Positions 48,245 through 57,088 of a DNA stretch of 64,000 nucleotides are shown one piece after another. Within the stretch, counting starts at the first letter, position 1; each line of letters begins with the position of its first letter. Location: positions 930,001 to 994,000 of the forward strand of contig NZ_JACIBC010000001.1 of assembly GCF_014195095.1 (NCBI RefSeq), given 5' to 3'. The DNA is from Rhizobium sp. BK602 (GTDB taxonomy: Bacteria; Pseudomonadota; Alphaproteobacteria; Rhizobiales; Rhizobiaceae). The translations under genes and the position numbers were made by a program. Below the pieces are notes generated by a model. The model was not told where the DNA came from and made no database searches. It worked only from the letters and a program-made list of their open reading frames with translations.

Positions 48245-48362
48245 GCCGCACTCTCCTCCTCCCAGTGCGCTTCGATGGATTGACGACACTCCTCCTCCCA
48301 GTCGTCAATCACCACAAATGACGCCCACCGCATCCTCCTCCCGCGGTGGGCGTTATTTTTTC
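48245..48362 (+). ncRNA. Small RNA with three CCTCCTCCC loops (alpha-r14 / NfeR1-like)
   Basis: Three consecutive stem-loops each expose CCTCCTCCC, complementary to the Shine-Dalgarno sequence. Stem 1 (48247-48269) has a 6-bp stem; stem 2 (48278-48310) has a perfect 10-bp stem; stem 3 (48321-48353) has a perfect 11-bp stem followed by TATTTTTT and acts as terminator. Repeated anti-Shine-Dalgarno loops ending in a terminator hairpin define the alpha-r14 family, whose Sinorhizobium member NfeR1 affects nodulation and salt response. The Rhodobacter cuckoo RNAs carry the related CUUCCUCCC motif beside a DUF1127 gene. Two DUF1127 genes follow here. The 5' end is not determined. Confidence 0.85.
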
Positions 48363-48809
48363 CACCATCTAAATCGTTTAAAGCACTCAAAACCACAAAC
48401 ATCGCGTTCGCTTGCTCCGATGTCGATCAAGACAAGGAAAGCAAGTCAGGCGTCGGAACCTTCGATTCCGCCGCGCCCATCGCGACAGCACCCGACAACA
48501 CCATGGAGGACGTCGCGCATCGCCGCCGAATATTGGCGGAATTCGGGCATTTGCCCGACACCTGAGCGTAAGTGCTTATTTTTGGCGAACTATGCGCCTC
48601 TCGGAAGCAGGACCACATAGACACCCTGTTGCACACAAAGCAGCCACCATCTTGGGCAAAAGGTCCATGAGGATTGCAAATGATGCATAGGTGACATGAG
48701 GCTTTCGCTCTTTTAGTTTTCGCGGCGCAGCATATATTTAAATCCATTAGATCGACGACGGAACCAATCGCGGAACCGCTCGATACCAGATCCTCGAAAG
48801 GGACTTACA
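48362..48809. other. Intergenic region between the sRNA and the first DUF1127 gene
   Basis: A 51-codon stretch ending in TGA at 48563-48565 has coding-like GC3 (CSDVDQDKESKSGVGTF, then TMEDVAHRRRILAEFG) but no start codon of its own upstream in frame, so it may be a gene remnant or chance. The AT-rich zone near 48731-48740 (CATATATTTA) could be the promoter -10 region of the DUF1127 gene. Nothing else is recognised. Confidence 0.35.
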
Positions 48810-48956
48810 ATGAACCTGACCCGCTCTTTCAACAACTGGCGCAAGTATCGTCAGACCGTTTCCGAACTCGGCCGCATGAGCACCCGCGAACTGCACGACC
48901 TCGGCATCGACCGTTCCGACATTCATCGCGTCGCTCGCGAAGCCACCGGCCGCTAA
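48810..48956 (+). CDS. DUF1127 small protein 1
   Basis: A 48-residue Arg-rich protein (MNLTRSFNNWRKYRQTVSELGR, then STRELHDLGIDRSDIHRVARE), with the family pattern W-x-R, EL-x-x-L and DLGI-x-R-x-DI. DUF1127 proteins are small and often linked to sRNA loci; in Rhodobacter one (CcaF1) binds RNA and helps sRNA turnover. The ATG at 48810 follows GAAAGGGACTTA. It is followed by its own terminator. Confidence 0.92.
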   Translation: MNLTRSFNNWRKYRQTVSELGRMSTRELHDLGIDRSDIHRVAREATGR

Positions 48957-48992
48957 TCGCCGGACAGGCTTCGCCGATAGCGAAAGCCTCAC

Positions 48993-49031
48993 AACGCCCG
49001 TTGCGGACAACCGCGGCGGGCGTTCTTTTTT
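48993..49031 (+). terminator. Terminator after DUF1127 gene 1
   Basis: AACGCCCG and CGGGCGTT arms, with inner GCGG/CCGC pairing around ACAA, then TTCTTTTTTG. It ends the first DUF1127 transcript. Confidence 0.8.
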
Positions 49032-49258
49032 GTGCGTTTGTTAGCAATCGCAGCAGCGGACTGCCGCCTCCGAGCCATTCCTCCCATGCATGGCACATAA
49101 AAATTGGGCATTGGCGGGTTTTTAGGCGTCATATTGCACAAATGCATAGCAGATGCCTTTTATTCGCACTGCAAAATCAACGTCCTTATGTCTATATGTA
49201 TCTCAAGCGCTGAGACGGCAATCACGCCGCTCGCAACCAAATGACTGAGGACACGATC

Positions 49259-49402
49259 ATGAACCCGATTCGCATTGCTAAGAACTGGATCAGCTACCGC
49301 CGCACCCTGAACGAACTCGGCAACCTTTCCAGCCAGACCCTGTCGGATATCGGCGTAAGCCGTTACGAAATCCGCAACATCGCTTCCCGCTCCTTCCGTT
49401 AA
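49259..49402 (+). CDS. DUF1127 small protein 2
   Basis: A 47-residue paralogue of the previous gene ([22 protein letters not shown], then [22 protein letters not shown]). The two share the W-x-x-YR-x-T-x-x-ELG core. The ATG at 49259 follows ACTGAGGACACGATC. About 300 bases, including the terminator of the first gene, separate the pair, so they have separate transcripts. Confidence 0.92.
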   Translation: MNPIRIAKNWISYRRTLNELGNLSSQTLSDIGVSRYEIRNIASRSFR

Positions 49403-49430
49403 TACGACGGACCAAGTGGACTGCCTCAAG

Positions 49431-49454
49431 ACGGCGCCCTTCGGCGCCGTTTTT
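49431..49454 (+). terminator. Terminator after DUF1127 gene 2
   Basis: ACGGCGCC and GGCGCCGT pair perfectly around CTTC and are followed by TTTTG, 28 bases past the stop. Confidence 0.8.
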
Positions 49455-49514
49455 GATTCCGGGGTCTGCGTAAAGCAATTGGATCGCCGGCCTGCCCGTG
49501 GTAATGACGCGCGC

Positions 49515-50951
49515 ATGACAAAGACCAGCTCCTTTTCCCCCATCCATGTGATCGGTGGCGGCCTTGCCGGCTCCGAGGCCGCCTTGCAGATCGCCAGCGC
49601 CGGCGTACCCGTCATCCTGCATGAAATGCGCGGCGTGCGCGGCACCGAGGCACACAAGACCGACGATCTTGCCGAACTCGTCTGCTCCAACTCCTTCCGC
49701 TCCGACGATGCGACCAGCAATGCGGTTGGCGTCATCCATGCGGAAATGCGCATGGCCGGCTCCCTGATCATGGCCTGCGCCGACAAGCATCAGGTTCCGG
49801 CCGGCGGTGCATTGGCGGTGGACCGCGACGGCTTCTCGGCGGCGGTGACGCAGGCGATCAACGAGCATCCGCTGATCACCGTGCAGCGCGAGGAGATCCA
49901 GGGACTGCCGCCGCGGGAATGGGACCAGGCGATCATCGCCACCGGCCCGTTGACGGCGCCCGGCCTTGCCGGTGCCATCCAGGCCGAGACCGGCGCGGAT
50001 GCCCTTGCCTTTTTCGATGCCATCGCGCCGATCGTCTATCGCGACAGCATCAACATGGACATTTGCTGGTATCAGTCCCGCTACGACAAGGTCGGGCCGG
50101 GCGGCACCGGCAAAGACTATATCAACTGCCCGATGGACGAAGCCCAGTACAACGCCTTCCTCGACGCGCTGATCGCCGGCGATGCCGTCGGTTTCAAGGA
50201 ATGGGAGGGCACGCCCTATTTCGATGGCTGCCTGCCGATCGAGGTCATGGCCGAGCGCGGCCGCGAGACATTGCGCCACGGGCCGATGAAGCCGATGGGC
50301 TTGACCAATGCGCACAACCCGACCGTCAAGGCCTATGCGGTGGTGCAGCTGCGTCAGGACAATGCACTTGGCACGCTCTACAACATGGTCGGTTTCCAGA
50401 CGAAGCTGAAATATGGGGCACAGGCCGAGATCTTCCGGCTGATTCCTGGTCTGGAGAATGCCGAATTCGCCCGGCTCGGCGGCCTGCACCGCAATACCTA
50501 CATCAACTCGCCGACCCTGCTCGACCGCTCGCTCGTGCTGAAGTCGCGGCCGGGCCTGCGTTTCGCCGGCCAGATCACCGGCTGCGAAGGCTATGTCGAA
50601 AGCGCCAGCATCGGTCTGCTCGCCGGCCGCTTCGCCGCAGCCGAACGCAAGGGCGAAAGCCCGTCACTGCCGCCGGACACGACGGCGCTCGGTTCGCTGC
50701 TCAACCACATCACCGGCGGCCATATCGTTTCCGACGAGGAGCCGGGAAAGCGGTCTTTCCAGCCGATGAACATCAATTTCGGACTGTTTCCGGAGCTGGA
50801 GCCGGGCTCGATCGTCAAGCCGGAAGGCGTCAAGCGCTTCCGTGGCAAGGACAAGACAATCATGAAGCGGCAATTGATCGCCAAGCGAGCGCTTGCGGAT
50901 TGCGCGCAATGGCTCGGCGTGGAGACGCCCGCCGTCGCCGAAAGCGCCTGA
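49515..50951 (+). CDS. trmFO: Methylenetetrahydrofolate-tRNA-(uracil-5-)-methyltransferase TrmFO
   Basis: A 478-residue flavoenzyme that methylates uridine-54 in the T-loop of tRNAs using methylenetetrahydrofolate. The N-terminal FAD loop GGGLAG is at residues 14-19. Conserved blocks follow: [20 protein letters not shown], the Cys-containing [13 protein letters not shown] and [18 protein letters not shown]. The start at 49515 ([12 protein letters not shown]) is preferred; the preceding 33 codons include the DUF1127 terminator region. Its stop is 10 bases from the convergent hypothetical gene. Confidence 0.95.
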   Translation: MTKTSSFSPIHVIGGGLAGSEAALQIASAGVPVILHEMRGVRGTEAHKTDDLAELVCSNSFRSDDATSNAVGVIHAEMRMAGSLIMACADKHQVPAGGALAVDRDGFSAAVTQAINEHPLITVQREEIQGLPPREWDQAIIATGPLTAPGLAGAIQAETGADALAFFDAIAPIVYRDSINMDICWYQSRYDKVGPGGTGKDYINCPMDEAQYNAFLDALIAGDAVGFKEWEGTPYFDGCLPIEVMAERGRETLRHGPMKPMGLTNAHNPTVKAYAVVQLRQDNALGTLYNMVGFQTKLKYGAQAEIFRLIPGLENAEFARLGGLHRNTYINSPTLLDRSLVLKSRPGLRFAGQITGCEGYVESASIGLLAGRFAAAERKGESPSLPPDTTALGSLLNHITGGHIVSDEEPGKRSFQPMNINFGLFPELEPGSIVKPEGVKRFRGKDKTIMKRQLIAKRALADCAQWLGVETPAVAESA

Positions 50952-50961
50952 TGTCTCTTGA

Positions 50962-51423
50962 TTACGCCTTCGCCGCCGGCAAGGCGGCGGAGGGCTTGCC
51001 TTCATCGCCCGCAACATAATTGCCCAGCAGCCAGAGCGAGACCTCGGCGGCTTCCTGCGCCGTTGCGAATTCGAATGTGCCGTTGTGATGGGGCGCGTCG
51101 AGGAAATCGATGGTGAGGCCGCGGCCGGTTCCCGAAGCCTTGGCTCGCGCCCGCCCCGGCTCGATCAGGTGAACGCTGAAATGATTGCGCAGGCTGCGCA
51201 TGAAACCGGCCTTGCCGTCATGCAGCCGCACGAAAACGGCCTGCCCGTTCGTGGTCGCCTGCAGTTGCCGGATCGCTTCGGTCGGAAAAGCCCGTCCGAA
51301 CTCGAGGATGGCAAGCCCCGTATCATGCAGGCCGTCTTCCTTGTTCTGCGACGCCATGCGCGTCGCGAAGAAGGCGAAGAAAACGACGATCGCGAAGAGT
51401 GTGCACCAGACGACGATGCCCAT
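50962..51423 (-). CDS. Conserved hypothetical protein with N-terminal membrane segment
   Basis: A 153-residue protein with one N-terminal hydrophobic segment (VVWCTLFAIVVFFAFFATRM) followed by a soluble domain (DGLHDTGLAILEFGRAFPTEAIRQ at the start, TFEFATAQEAAEVSLWLLGNYVAGD at the end). No domain name is recognised. A RIME-like element lies 29 bases upstream of its start codon. It is convergent with trmFO. Confidence 0.6.
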   Translation of the reverse strand: MGIVVWCTLFAIVVFFAFFATRMASQNKEDGLHDTGLAILEFGRAFPTEAIRQLQATTNGQAVFVRLHDGKAGFMRSLRNHFSVHLIEPGRARAKASGTGRGLTIDFLDAPHHNGTFEFATAQEAAEVSLWLLGNYVAGDEGKPSAALPAAKA

Positions 51424-51451
51424 GGCGGCTCCTCCATGAATGCGGGCGACC

Positions 51452-51551
51452 AGAGCGGCTCAACGTTTCTCAGAATCGCAGAAGCGCTCTATCTTTGTTT
51501 TGACGCAATTCCGGACGGAAAACCGCTGCGCACTTTTCCTGGAATTGCTCT
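51452..51551 (-). repeat. RIME-like intergenic element, second full copy
   Basis: A 100-bp element (CAGAGCGGCTC through GGAATTGCTCT). Its right half (TTTTGACGCAATTCCGGACGGAAAACCGC) closely matches 10325-10429 and, inverted, 9449-9514. It lies between the hypothetical gene and the NDUFAF6-like gene. Confidence 0.75.
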
Positions 51552-51599
51552 CATCGGCAATCTCCTTAAACCACGAGACTTGCGCGAGCGTGGTCGGAT

Positions 51600-52460
51600 T
51601 CAGATTTTCTTTGTTATCGAAGCCAGAGCCATGCGCAATTGTCTGCGCCATTGCGGCTCTTGAAGCGACCGATCGAACAGACCCGCGCCCAAGGTCTGCG
51701 CGCGCTTCAGCACAGGTTCGGCCAGCACCGCCGGCAGGAATGCCGGGAATACGGCCGGCGCGATAGGGCCGGCGGCCCTCGCCTTCGCCAGATGTTCGCG
51801 GCCGAGCCCCGCAAAGGCTTCGATGGCGGCGGAAATGCGCGCCTTGTCCTCCCCGGCGAGGAAGGTATCGCGATCGAGGCCGGTTGCCGTCAGGATTTCC
51901 AGCGGCAGGTAAAGCTGGCCACGCCGGCGATGCAGCGGCATCAGCAGCAGCAGCCCGGCAATGGCCTGCGCCACGCCGGCATGACCGGCGGCGTCCGCGG
52001 AGCGCGGTGCATCGTCGGGCGACAATATCAGGCTCGCGAGCTGGATCAGTGCCGAGGCCGTCTCGCCGGCATAGCCTTCCAGCGTGCCGCGGGTCTCCAT
52101 CGGATCGTCATAGAGGTCGAAGATCCTTGCGTCGACCATGTCGATCAACGTCTGGCGCGGCAGACGGTACTGCTCGATCGTGGCCAGCAGCTCGGCCGCA
52201 ACGGGATTGGCCGCGCTCGATCCATGCGCCTGCCCTTCCAGCAGGTCGCGCCAATATTGCATGCGCACCTCACCCGGCAGGGGCTCATGAACGAGGTCGC
52301 GGACACGCGCCAGTTCGGCACTGAAGGCATAGAGCGCGGCAAGCGCGGCACGCTTGTCCTGCGGCGACAGCAGGCATGCGAGATAGCGGTCTCGATCGGT
52401 GTCGCGGAGCGTCGCCAGGCAAATCTCCTGGTTGCTGCGAGGAACGGCATTCGTCGTCAT
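51600..52460 (-). CDS. Squalene/phytoene synthase-family protein, NDUFAF6-like
   Basis: A 286-residue protein of the squalene/phytoene synthase superfamily (CLATLRDTDRDRYLACLLSPQDKR, YWRDLLEGQAHGSSAANPVA, DMVDARIFDLYDDPM, GLLLLMPLHRRRGQLYLP). The canonical DxxxD prenyl-diphosphate motifs are replaced by variants, as in the NDUFAF6 group that serves complex I assembly in mitochondria. The start at 52460 (MTTNAVPRSN) is preferred to longer in-frame extensions that overlap the upstream gene. It is 17 bases after the Mth938-like gene. Confidence 0.85.
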   Translation of the reverse strand: MTTNAVPRSNQEICLATLRDTDRDRYLACLLSPQDKRAALAALYAFSAELARVRDLVHEPLPGEVRMQYWRDLLEGQAHGSSAANPVAAELLATIEQYRLPRQTLIDMVDARIFDLYDDPMETRGTLEGYAGETASALIQLASLILSPDDAPRSADAAGHAGVAQAIAGLLLLMPLHRRRGQLYLPLEILTATGLDRDTFLAGEDKARISAAIEAFAGLGREHLAKARAAGPIAPAVFPAFLPAVLAEPVLKRAQTLGAGLFDRSLQEPQWRRQLRMALASITKKI

Positions 52461-52477
52461 GCGTGATCCGATCCCCG

Positions 52478-52864
52478 TCAAACGGCGATCAGCGCCGCGG
52501 CCACCGCTCGCGACTCGGACAACATGATGTTGAAGGTGCGTACGGCGGCTCCGGTGCTCATCGGGTCGGAGGAAATTTGTTTGGCGCGCAGCGCTGCCTT
52601 CAGCTCCGCCGGCAGGGGCCGCAATTCCGGGCCCGTACCGACCAGAAGCACCTCGATCTGGGCGGCTTCGTCGAGCACCTTCTGGAAATGCGCCGGCGTC
52701 AGCGCATCCTCCAGCGTCATGTCCCAGCCGTAAATGCCGGAGGGCAGGCACAGCAGCGAGCCGCGATGCGACATATCGGCGAAGCGGAAGCCGCCATTGC
52801 CGTAAGCGTCGATCGGTGCGCGGCCGGGAAAATGCGCATTCCGGATTTCTATACCTTTTGCCAC
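52478..52864 (-). CDS. Mth938-like domain protein, NDUFAF3-like
   Basis: A 128-residue protein of the Mth938/DUF498 family (LCLPSGIYGWDMT, then VLLVGTGPELRPLPAELKAALR), which includes the mitochondrial complex I assembly factor NDUFAF3. It lies 4 bases after secDF and 17 bases before the NDUFAF6-like gene, so all are in one operon with the Sec accessory genes. The complex I role in bacteria is inferred. Confidence 0.88.
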   Translation of the reverse strand: MAKGIEIRNAHFPGRAPIDAYGNGGFRFADMSHRGSLLCLPSGIYGWDMTLEDALTPAHFQKVLDEAAQIEVLLVGTGPELRPLPAELKAALRAKQISSDPMSTGAAVRTFNIMLSESRAVAAALIAV

Positions 52865-52868
52865 TCTG

Positions 52869-55415
52869 TCACACCGCTGGTTTGCCTGATTGCACGTCGC
52901 TCCCCGTTTCTCCCTCGTTCTCGTCGCCGGTCTGGAACTTATCCGGCCGCAGCTTGAAAACGATCAGGACCGGCGCCGCGATATAGATCGACGAGAACGT
53001 GCCGACCGCGACGCCGAAGAGCAGGACGAAGGTGAAGGAGCGGATCACCTCGCCCCCGAATATATAGAGCGCGAACAGCGCCAACAACGTCGTCGCGGAT
53101 GTCAAAACCGTGCGCGACAGCGTCTGATTGATCGAGGCATCGATCAGGATCGGCAACGGCATCTGCGAATAGCGCCTCAGATTCTCGCGCATGCGGTCAT
53201 AGACTACGATCGTGTCGTTCAGCGAATAGCCGACGATGGTCAGCAGCGCCGCGATCCCCGTCATGTTGAATTCCATACCGGTCAACACGAAGAGGCCGAG
53301 CGTCAGGATCACGTCGTGCAACGTCGCGACGATCGCACCGACGGCGAACTGCCATTCGAAACGCAGCCAGATATAGACGAGGATGGCGGCGAGCGCGGCC
53401 AGAACGGCGAGCGAGGCTGTCCTGGTAATCTCGCCGGAAACCGCAGGCCCGACCACTTCAACGCGGGAGAAATCATAGTCCTTGCCGAGCTCATCGCGCA
53501 CCATGGTCACCGCGGATTGCTCGGCATTCTCGCCGCCCTCCTGCGCATGCACCCGGATCACGGCGCCAAGGCGGTCATCCAACCGCTCGACCCGCACGTC
53601 GCCGGCAATGATGTCCTGCAGGCGCTGCTGGATATTAGCGGGATCGGCCACGCCCTGCTTGGCGCGAACCTCCAGGATTGAGCCGCCGGTGAAATCGATG
53701 CCGAGATGCATGCCGACAGTGGCGAAAGCGAGCAAGGTCGCAAGCGACAGCGCAGCCGATATGGTGAACGTATAGCGGCGAATGCCCATGAAGCGAATAT
53801 TGGCGCCGTCGAAGATGCCGCTGCGCACGCCAGCCAACAGCGAGCGCGGCTTGCGATGCGAAATCCAGGCATCGATGAGCGAGCGCGTGACGAAGCAGGC
53901 GGTGAAGAAGGTAGTGAAGACGCCGACGATCAGGGTCGCCGCAAAGCCACGCACCGCGCCGCTGCTGACATAAAAAAGGATGGCCGCGACGATGAGCACG
54001 GTCAGATTGGCGTCGGCCACCGTTGCCGCCGCCCTGTTGAAGCCGTGCCGCAGCGCATCGAAGAGATGGTGCGTCGTCTTTTCCTCCTCGCGCACGCGCT
54101 CGTAGATCAGTACGGTCGCGTCGAGTGCGATGCCGATGATCAGCACGATGGCGGCAATGCCGGGGAGCGTCAGCGTGATGCCGAACAGGCCCATGATCGC
54201 CAGAACCATGATCATGTTGACGATGAGCGTCGCGGTCGCGGCGACACCGAGCAGCCCATAGAAGCCGATCATCAGTACCGCGACGAAAATCGCGGCGACA
54301 ACGCAGGCGATGATGCCCGAACGCATGGTCTCGCTGCCGAGGCCCGGCTTGATGGTCCGTTCCTCGACCGTGGTCAGTGTCGCCGATAAGGGGCCGGATT
54401 TCAGCATCACGGCCAGATCCTGGGCGCCCTGCGCCGTGAAGTCGCCTGGGAGATTGATTTCGCCGGTGGTAATGGCGTTTTTCAGCGATGCGGCCGAGAG
54501 GACTTGACCGTCCAGGACCACGACGATGATCTTGCCGAGATTGGCCGCCGTCGCCTGCGCGAACCGGCCGCTCGCCTCCGGCGTCAGCCTCACCGAGACA
54601 GTGCCAGCATTATTCTCGACGTTGGAGACGGCAACCGCGTCGGCGACGTCTATGTTCGAGAGAAGCGGCTGTCTCTGAACAAGATAGCCGACGGGCGGAT
54701 CATCCTCGGAAAACAGCACTTCCGAACCGGCGGGCGGACGGCCGTTGATGGCATCCTGCACCGGCATCGACGGATCGACCAGACGGAAGCTGAGACTGCC
54801 CTGCTGATTGACCAGTGCCTTCAGGCGCTGTGGATCGCCGAGGCCCGGCACCTGGATGGCGATGCGCTCGCCCCCCTGCCGACGGATCATCGCTTCGCCG
54901 ACATCGATCTGCCCGACGCGATTGCGGATGACCTTCAGCGACCGCGCCATGATGCCGGACAGGGCATCGTCGATGCCGGCATTGGTGATGTCGATGGTCA
55001 GGGCGCCGTTGTCGCCTTGCGACAGAACGGCCTGCAGCTTGCCCGAGGCCGCATCGGTGATCGGCTTCAAGGCATTGACGGCAGCTTGCACCTGGGCGGG
55101 ATCGTTGATGCGGAGCTGGATTTTCTGACCGGTGCCCGTCAATCCGGAATAGGCAATATTGACCGTGCGCAATCGTGCACTGATGTCGCCGACGACCGTT
55201 TCCAGCCGATCCCGCACGACATCGCCACGCTCGATCTTGAGCATGATGTGCGAACCGCCCTGCAAATCGAGCCCAAGCCCGACCTTGCGTTGCGCAAGCC
55301 AGGACGGCAACGAGGAAAGCCGGTCTTCGCTGAGCAGATTGGGTATGGCAAGAACGACGCTCAAGAGAACGGCGAACCAGATCAGGGCGGTCTTCCACCA
55401 GGAGACGTGCAGCAT
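52869..55415 (-). CDS. secDF: Protein translocase subunit SecDF (fused)
   Basis: An 848-residue fusion of SecD and SecF with about twelve membrane segments, driving late stages of Sec protein translocation with proton motive force. Visible are VGLGLDLQGGSHIML near the N-terminus, GIALDATVLIYERVREE in SecD's transmembrane domain and LTIVGYSLNDTIVVYDRMREN in SecF. The start at 55415 (MLHVSWWKTALIW) is preferred to a 28-residue-longer frame. yajC lies 167 bases upstream; the Mth938-like gene follows after 4 bases. Confidence 0.96.
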   Translation of the reverse strand: MLHVSWWKTALIWFAVLLSVVLAIPNLLSEDRLSSLPSWLAQRKVGLGLDLQGGSHIMLKIERGDVVRDRLETVVGDISARLRTVNIAYSGLTGTGQKIQLRINDPAQVQAAVNALKPITDAASGKLQAVLSQGDNGALTIDITNAGIDDALSGIMARSLKVIRNRVGQIDVGEAMIRRQGGERIAIQVPGLGDPQRLKALVNQQGSLSFRLVDPSMPVQDAINGRPPAGSEVLFSEDDPPVGYLVQRQPLLSNIDVADAVAVSNVENNAGTVSVRLTPEASGRFAQATAANLGKIIVVVLDGQVLSAASLKNAITTGEINLPGDFTAQGAQDLAVMLKSGPLSATLTTVEERTIKPGLGSETMRSGIIACVVAAIFVAVLMIGFYGLLGVAATATLIVNMIMVLAIMGLFGITLTLPGIAAIVLIIGIALDATVLIYERVREEEKTTHHLFDALRHGFNRAAATVADANLTVLIVAAILFYVSSGAVRGFAATLIVGVFTTFFTACFVTRSLIDAWISHRKPRSLLAGVRSGIFDGANIRFMGIRRYTFTISAALSLATLLAFATVGMHLGIDFTGGSILEVRAKQGVADPANIQQRLQDIIAGDVRVERLDDRLGAVIRVHAQEGGENAEQSAVTMVRDELGKDYDFSRVEVVGPAVSGEITRTASLAVLAALAAILVYIWLRFEWQFAVGAIVATLHDVILTLGLFVLTGMEFNMTGIAALLTIVGYSLNDTIVVYDRMRENLRRYSQMPLPILIDASINQTLSRTVLTSATTLLALFALYIFGGEVIRSFTFVLLFGVAVGTFSSIYIAAPVLIVFKLRPDKFQTGDENEGETGSDVQSGKPAV

Positions 55416-55582
55416 CGCTCTCTCGAGTTTGGGCTTCCTACCGCGCCGGGCATGCAAGAACACATGCAAACGGCGCAGTAACACCTTGAATTTGTGCACA
55501 ATCCCTTGCGAAAGTCGAATCCGATCTTCGAAGCCCTGTGCAAGATGGGCAGGCCTCGACGGCCTGCCGCTGCATCAAGACC

Positions 55583-55933
55583 TTACGCGGCGTCCGCCTT
55601 GACCGGTTCACCCTTCACGCGCACTTCCGAGATCGCGCCGCGAACGACGCGGATTTTGACGCCCTCGGCGATTTCCACTTCCAGCTCTTTTTCGTCGACA
55701 ACCTTGGTCACCTTGCCGACGATGCCGCCGCCGGTGACGACCTGGTCACCGCGGCGGATGTTCTTCAGGACCTCGTCGCGCTTCTTGGCCTGCGCACGCT
55801 GCGGGCGGATAAGCAGGAAATACCAAACGACCATCAGCGGCACAAACAGGATGATCATTTCAAAGCCGGAACCGCCGAAGGCACTCGCGGCTGAATCTGT
55901 CGCGCTCTGCGCATATGCGTTGGTGATAAACAT
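55583..55933 (-). CDS. yajC: Preprotein translocase subunit YajC
   Basis: A 116-residue single-span membrane protein of the Sec accessory complex. The membrane segment MIILFVPLMVVWYFLLIRPQ is followed by the cytoplasmic part QAKKRDEVLKNIRRGDQVVTGGGIVGKV, typical of YajC. It precedes secDF on the same strand. The ATG at 55933 follows ATGGGAGTTCTCG. Confidence 0.95.
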   Translation of the reverse strand: MFITNAYAQSATDSAASAFGGSGFEMIILFVPLMVVWYFLLIRPQRAQAKKRDEVLKNIRRGDQVVTGGGIVGKVTKVVDEKELEVEIAEGVKIRVVRGAISEVRVKGEPVKADAA

Positions 55934-56140
55934 CGAGAACTCCCATTAAACTTCCAGCGGGAACAGGCCCCGCGTCAGGTGGCCGGAATATAGTTACGCG
56001 CATGACGATTGCAACAAAAACAGCCGCCAACCGTACCGTTTTCCCGGCCTCTTAGCCTTTCAGCCCCGGAAGGAGCATGATAGCCGACAAGACAAGGCAC
56101 GATTTAAGACCTTCCCGACCAATTTTCTGGAGGAAAAACG

Positions 56141-57013
56141 GTGACCGAAAACCAGAACGCCCTGATCCTTGCGGAAGTCCGCCGTCTCGCAAACGCCCTC
56201 GAACGGCTTGCCGGCCCAGCACCCGCGATCAATGACTGGGACGCCGCCGATTGCTTTGTCTGGGCGCCTGCCCGGCTTCATCTGCAGCCCGTCGCCCGAC
56301 CGAACCGCGTCGCGCTCAGCCTCATTCGCGGTGTCGATCACGTCCGCGATATCCTCCACGAAAACACACTGCGTTTTGCCGAAGGCTTTGCCGCCAACAA
56401 TGTCCTGCTCTGGGGCGCGCGCGGCATGGGCAAGTCGTCGCTCGTCAAGGCCGTGCACGAGGACGTGCGCCGCTCGACCGGCATCTCGCTGAAACTGATC
56501 GAGGTGCATCGCGAGGATATTTCCTCGCTGCCGGTGCTGCTCGACATCCTGAAAGCCACGCCGCACCGTATCATTCTCTTCTGCGACGACCTTTCCTTCG
56601 ACCATGACGACACGGCCTACAAGTCTCTCAAGGCGGCGCTCGACGGCGGTGTCGAAGGACGTCCGGACAATGTGCTGTTTTACGCCACCTCCAACCGCCG
56701 CCATCTGTTGCCGCGCCACATGATGGAAAACGAGCAGTCGACGGCGATCAATCCTTCGGAAGCCGTCGAGGAAAAGGTATCACTTTCCGATCGCTTCGGT
56801 CTCTGGCTCGGCTTCCACAAATGCAGCCAGGAAGACTATCTGCAGATGATCGACGCCTATGCCGATCATTTCAAGCTCGGCCTCGAGCGCGAGCAGATGC
56901 ATCATGAGGCGCTTGAATGGGCGACCACGCGCGGCGCGCGCTCCGGACGCGTGGCCTGGCAATATATCCAGGACCTGGCGGGACGGCAAAGGATCGTTCT
57001 GGAGCGGGACTGA
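56141..57013 (+). CDS. DUF815 ATP-binding protein
   Basis: A 290-residue AAA-type ATPase of the DUF815 family. The Walker A motif is WGARGMGKSSLVKA and a Walker B-like RIILFCDDLSF follows. GVEGRPDNVLFYATSNRRHL and SLSDRFGLWLGFHKC are characteristic. The start is a GTG at 56141 preceded by CTGGAGGAAAAACG. The function of the family is unknown. It is divergent from yajC and convergent with the NlpD-like gene through a shared terminator. Confidence 0.9.
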   Translation: MTENQNALILAEVRRLANALERLAGPAPAINDWDAADCFVWAPARLHLQPVARPNRVALSLIRGVDHVRDILHENTLRFAEGFAANNVLLWGARGMGKSSLVKAVHEDVRRSTGISLKLIEVHREDISSLPVLLDILKATPHRIILFCDDLSFDHDDTAYKSLKAALDGGVEGRPDNVLFYATSNRRHLLPRHMMENEQSTAINPSEAVEEKVSLSDRFGLWLGFHKCSQEDYLQMIDAYADHFKLGLEREQMHHEALEWATTRGARSGRVAWQYIQDLAGRQRIVLERD

Positions 57014-57036
57014 GCCAGCTTTCAATCGTCAAACGA

Positions 57037-57066
57037 CAAAAAGCCCGGTGTTGACCGGGCTTTTTG
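57037..57066. terminator. Bidirectional terminator between DUF815 and the NlpD-like gene
   Basis: CAAAAAGCCCGGT and ACCGGGCTTTTTG pair closely around a 4-base loop, with A and T runs on both sides. It can stop transcripts from either strand. Confidence 0.9.
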
Positions 57067-57088
57067 CAGACTCCTTGAGACGCACTAC

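Noticed and set aside
48245..48362. CRISPR-like or tandem repeat from the recurring CCTCCTCCC
   Set aside because: Only three short loop motifs recur, the stems around them differ, and the last is a terminator. This fits an sRNA, not an array of repeats and spacers.
48503..48565. ATG-started 20-codon peptide (MEDVAHRRRILAEFG...)
   Set aside because: No ribosome-binding site, and the same frame is equally coding-like upstream of this ATG, so the ATG is internal to a remnant rather than a start.
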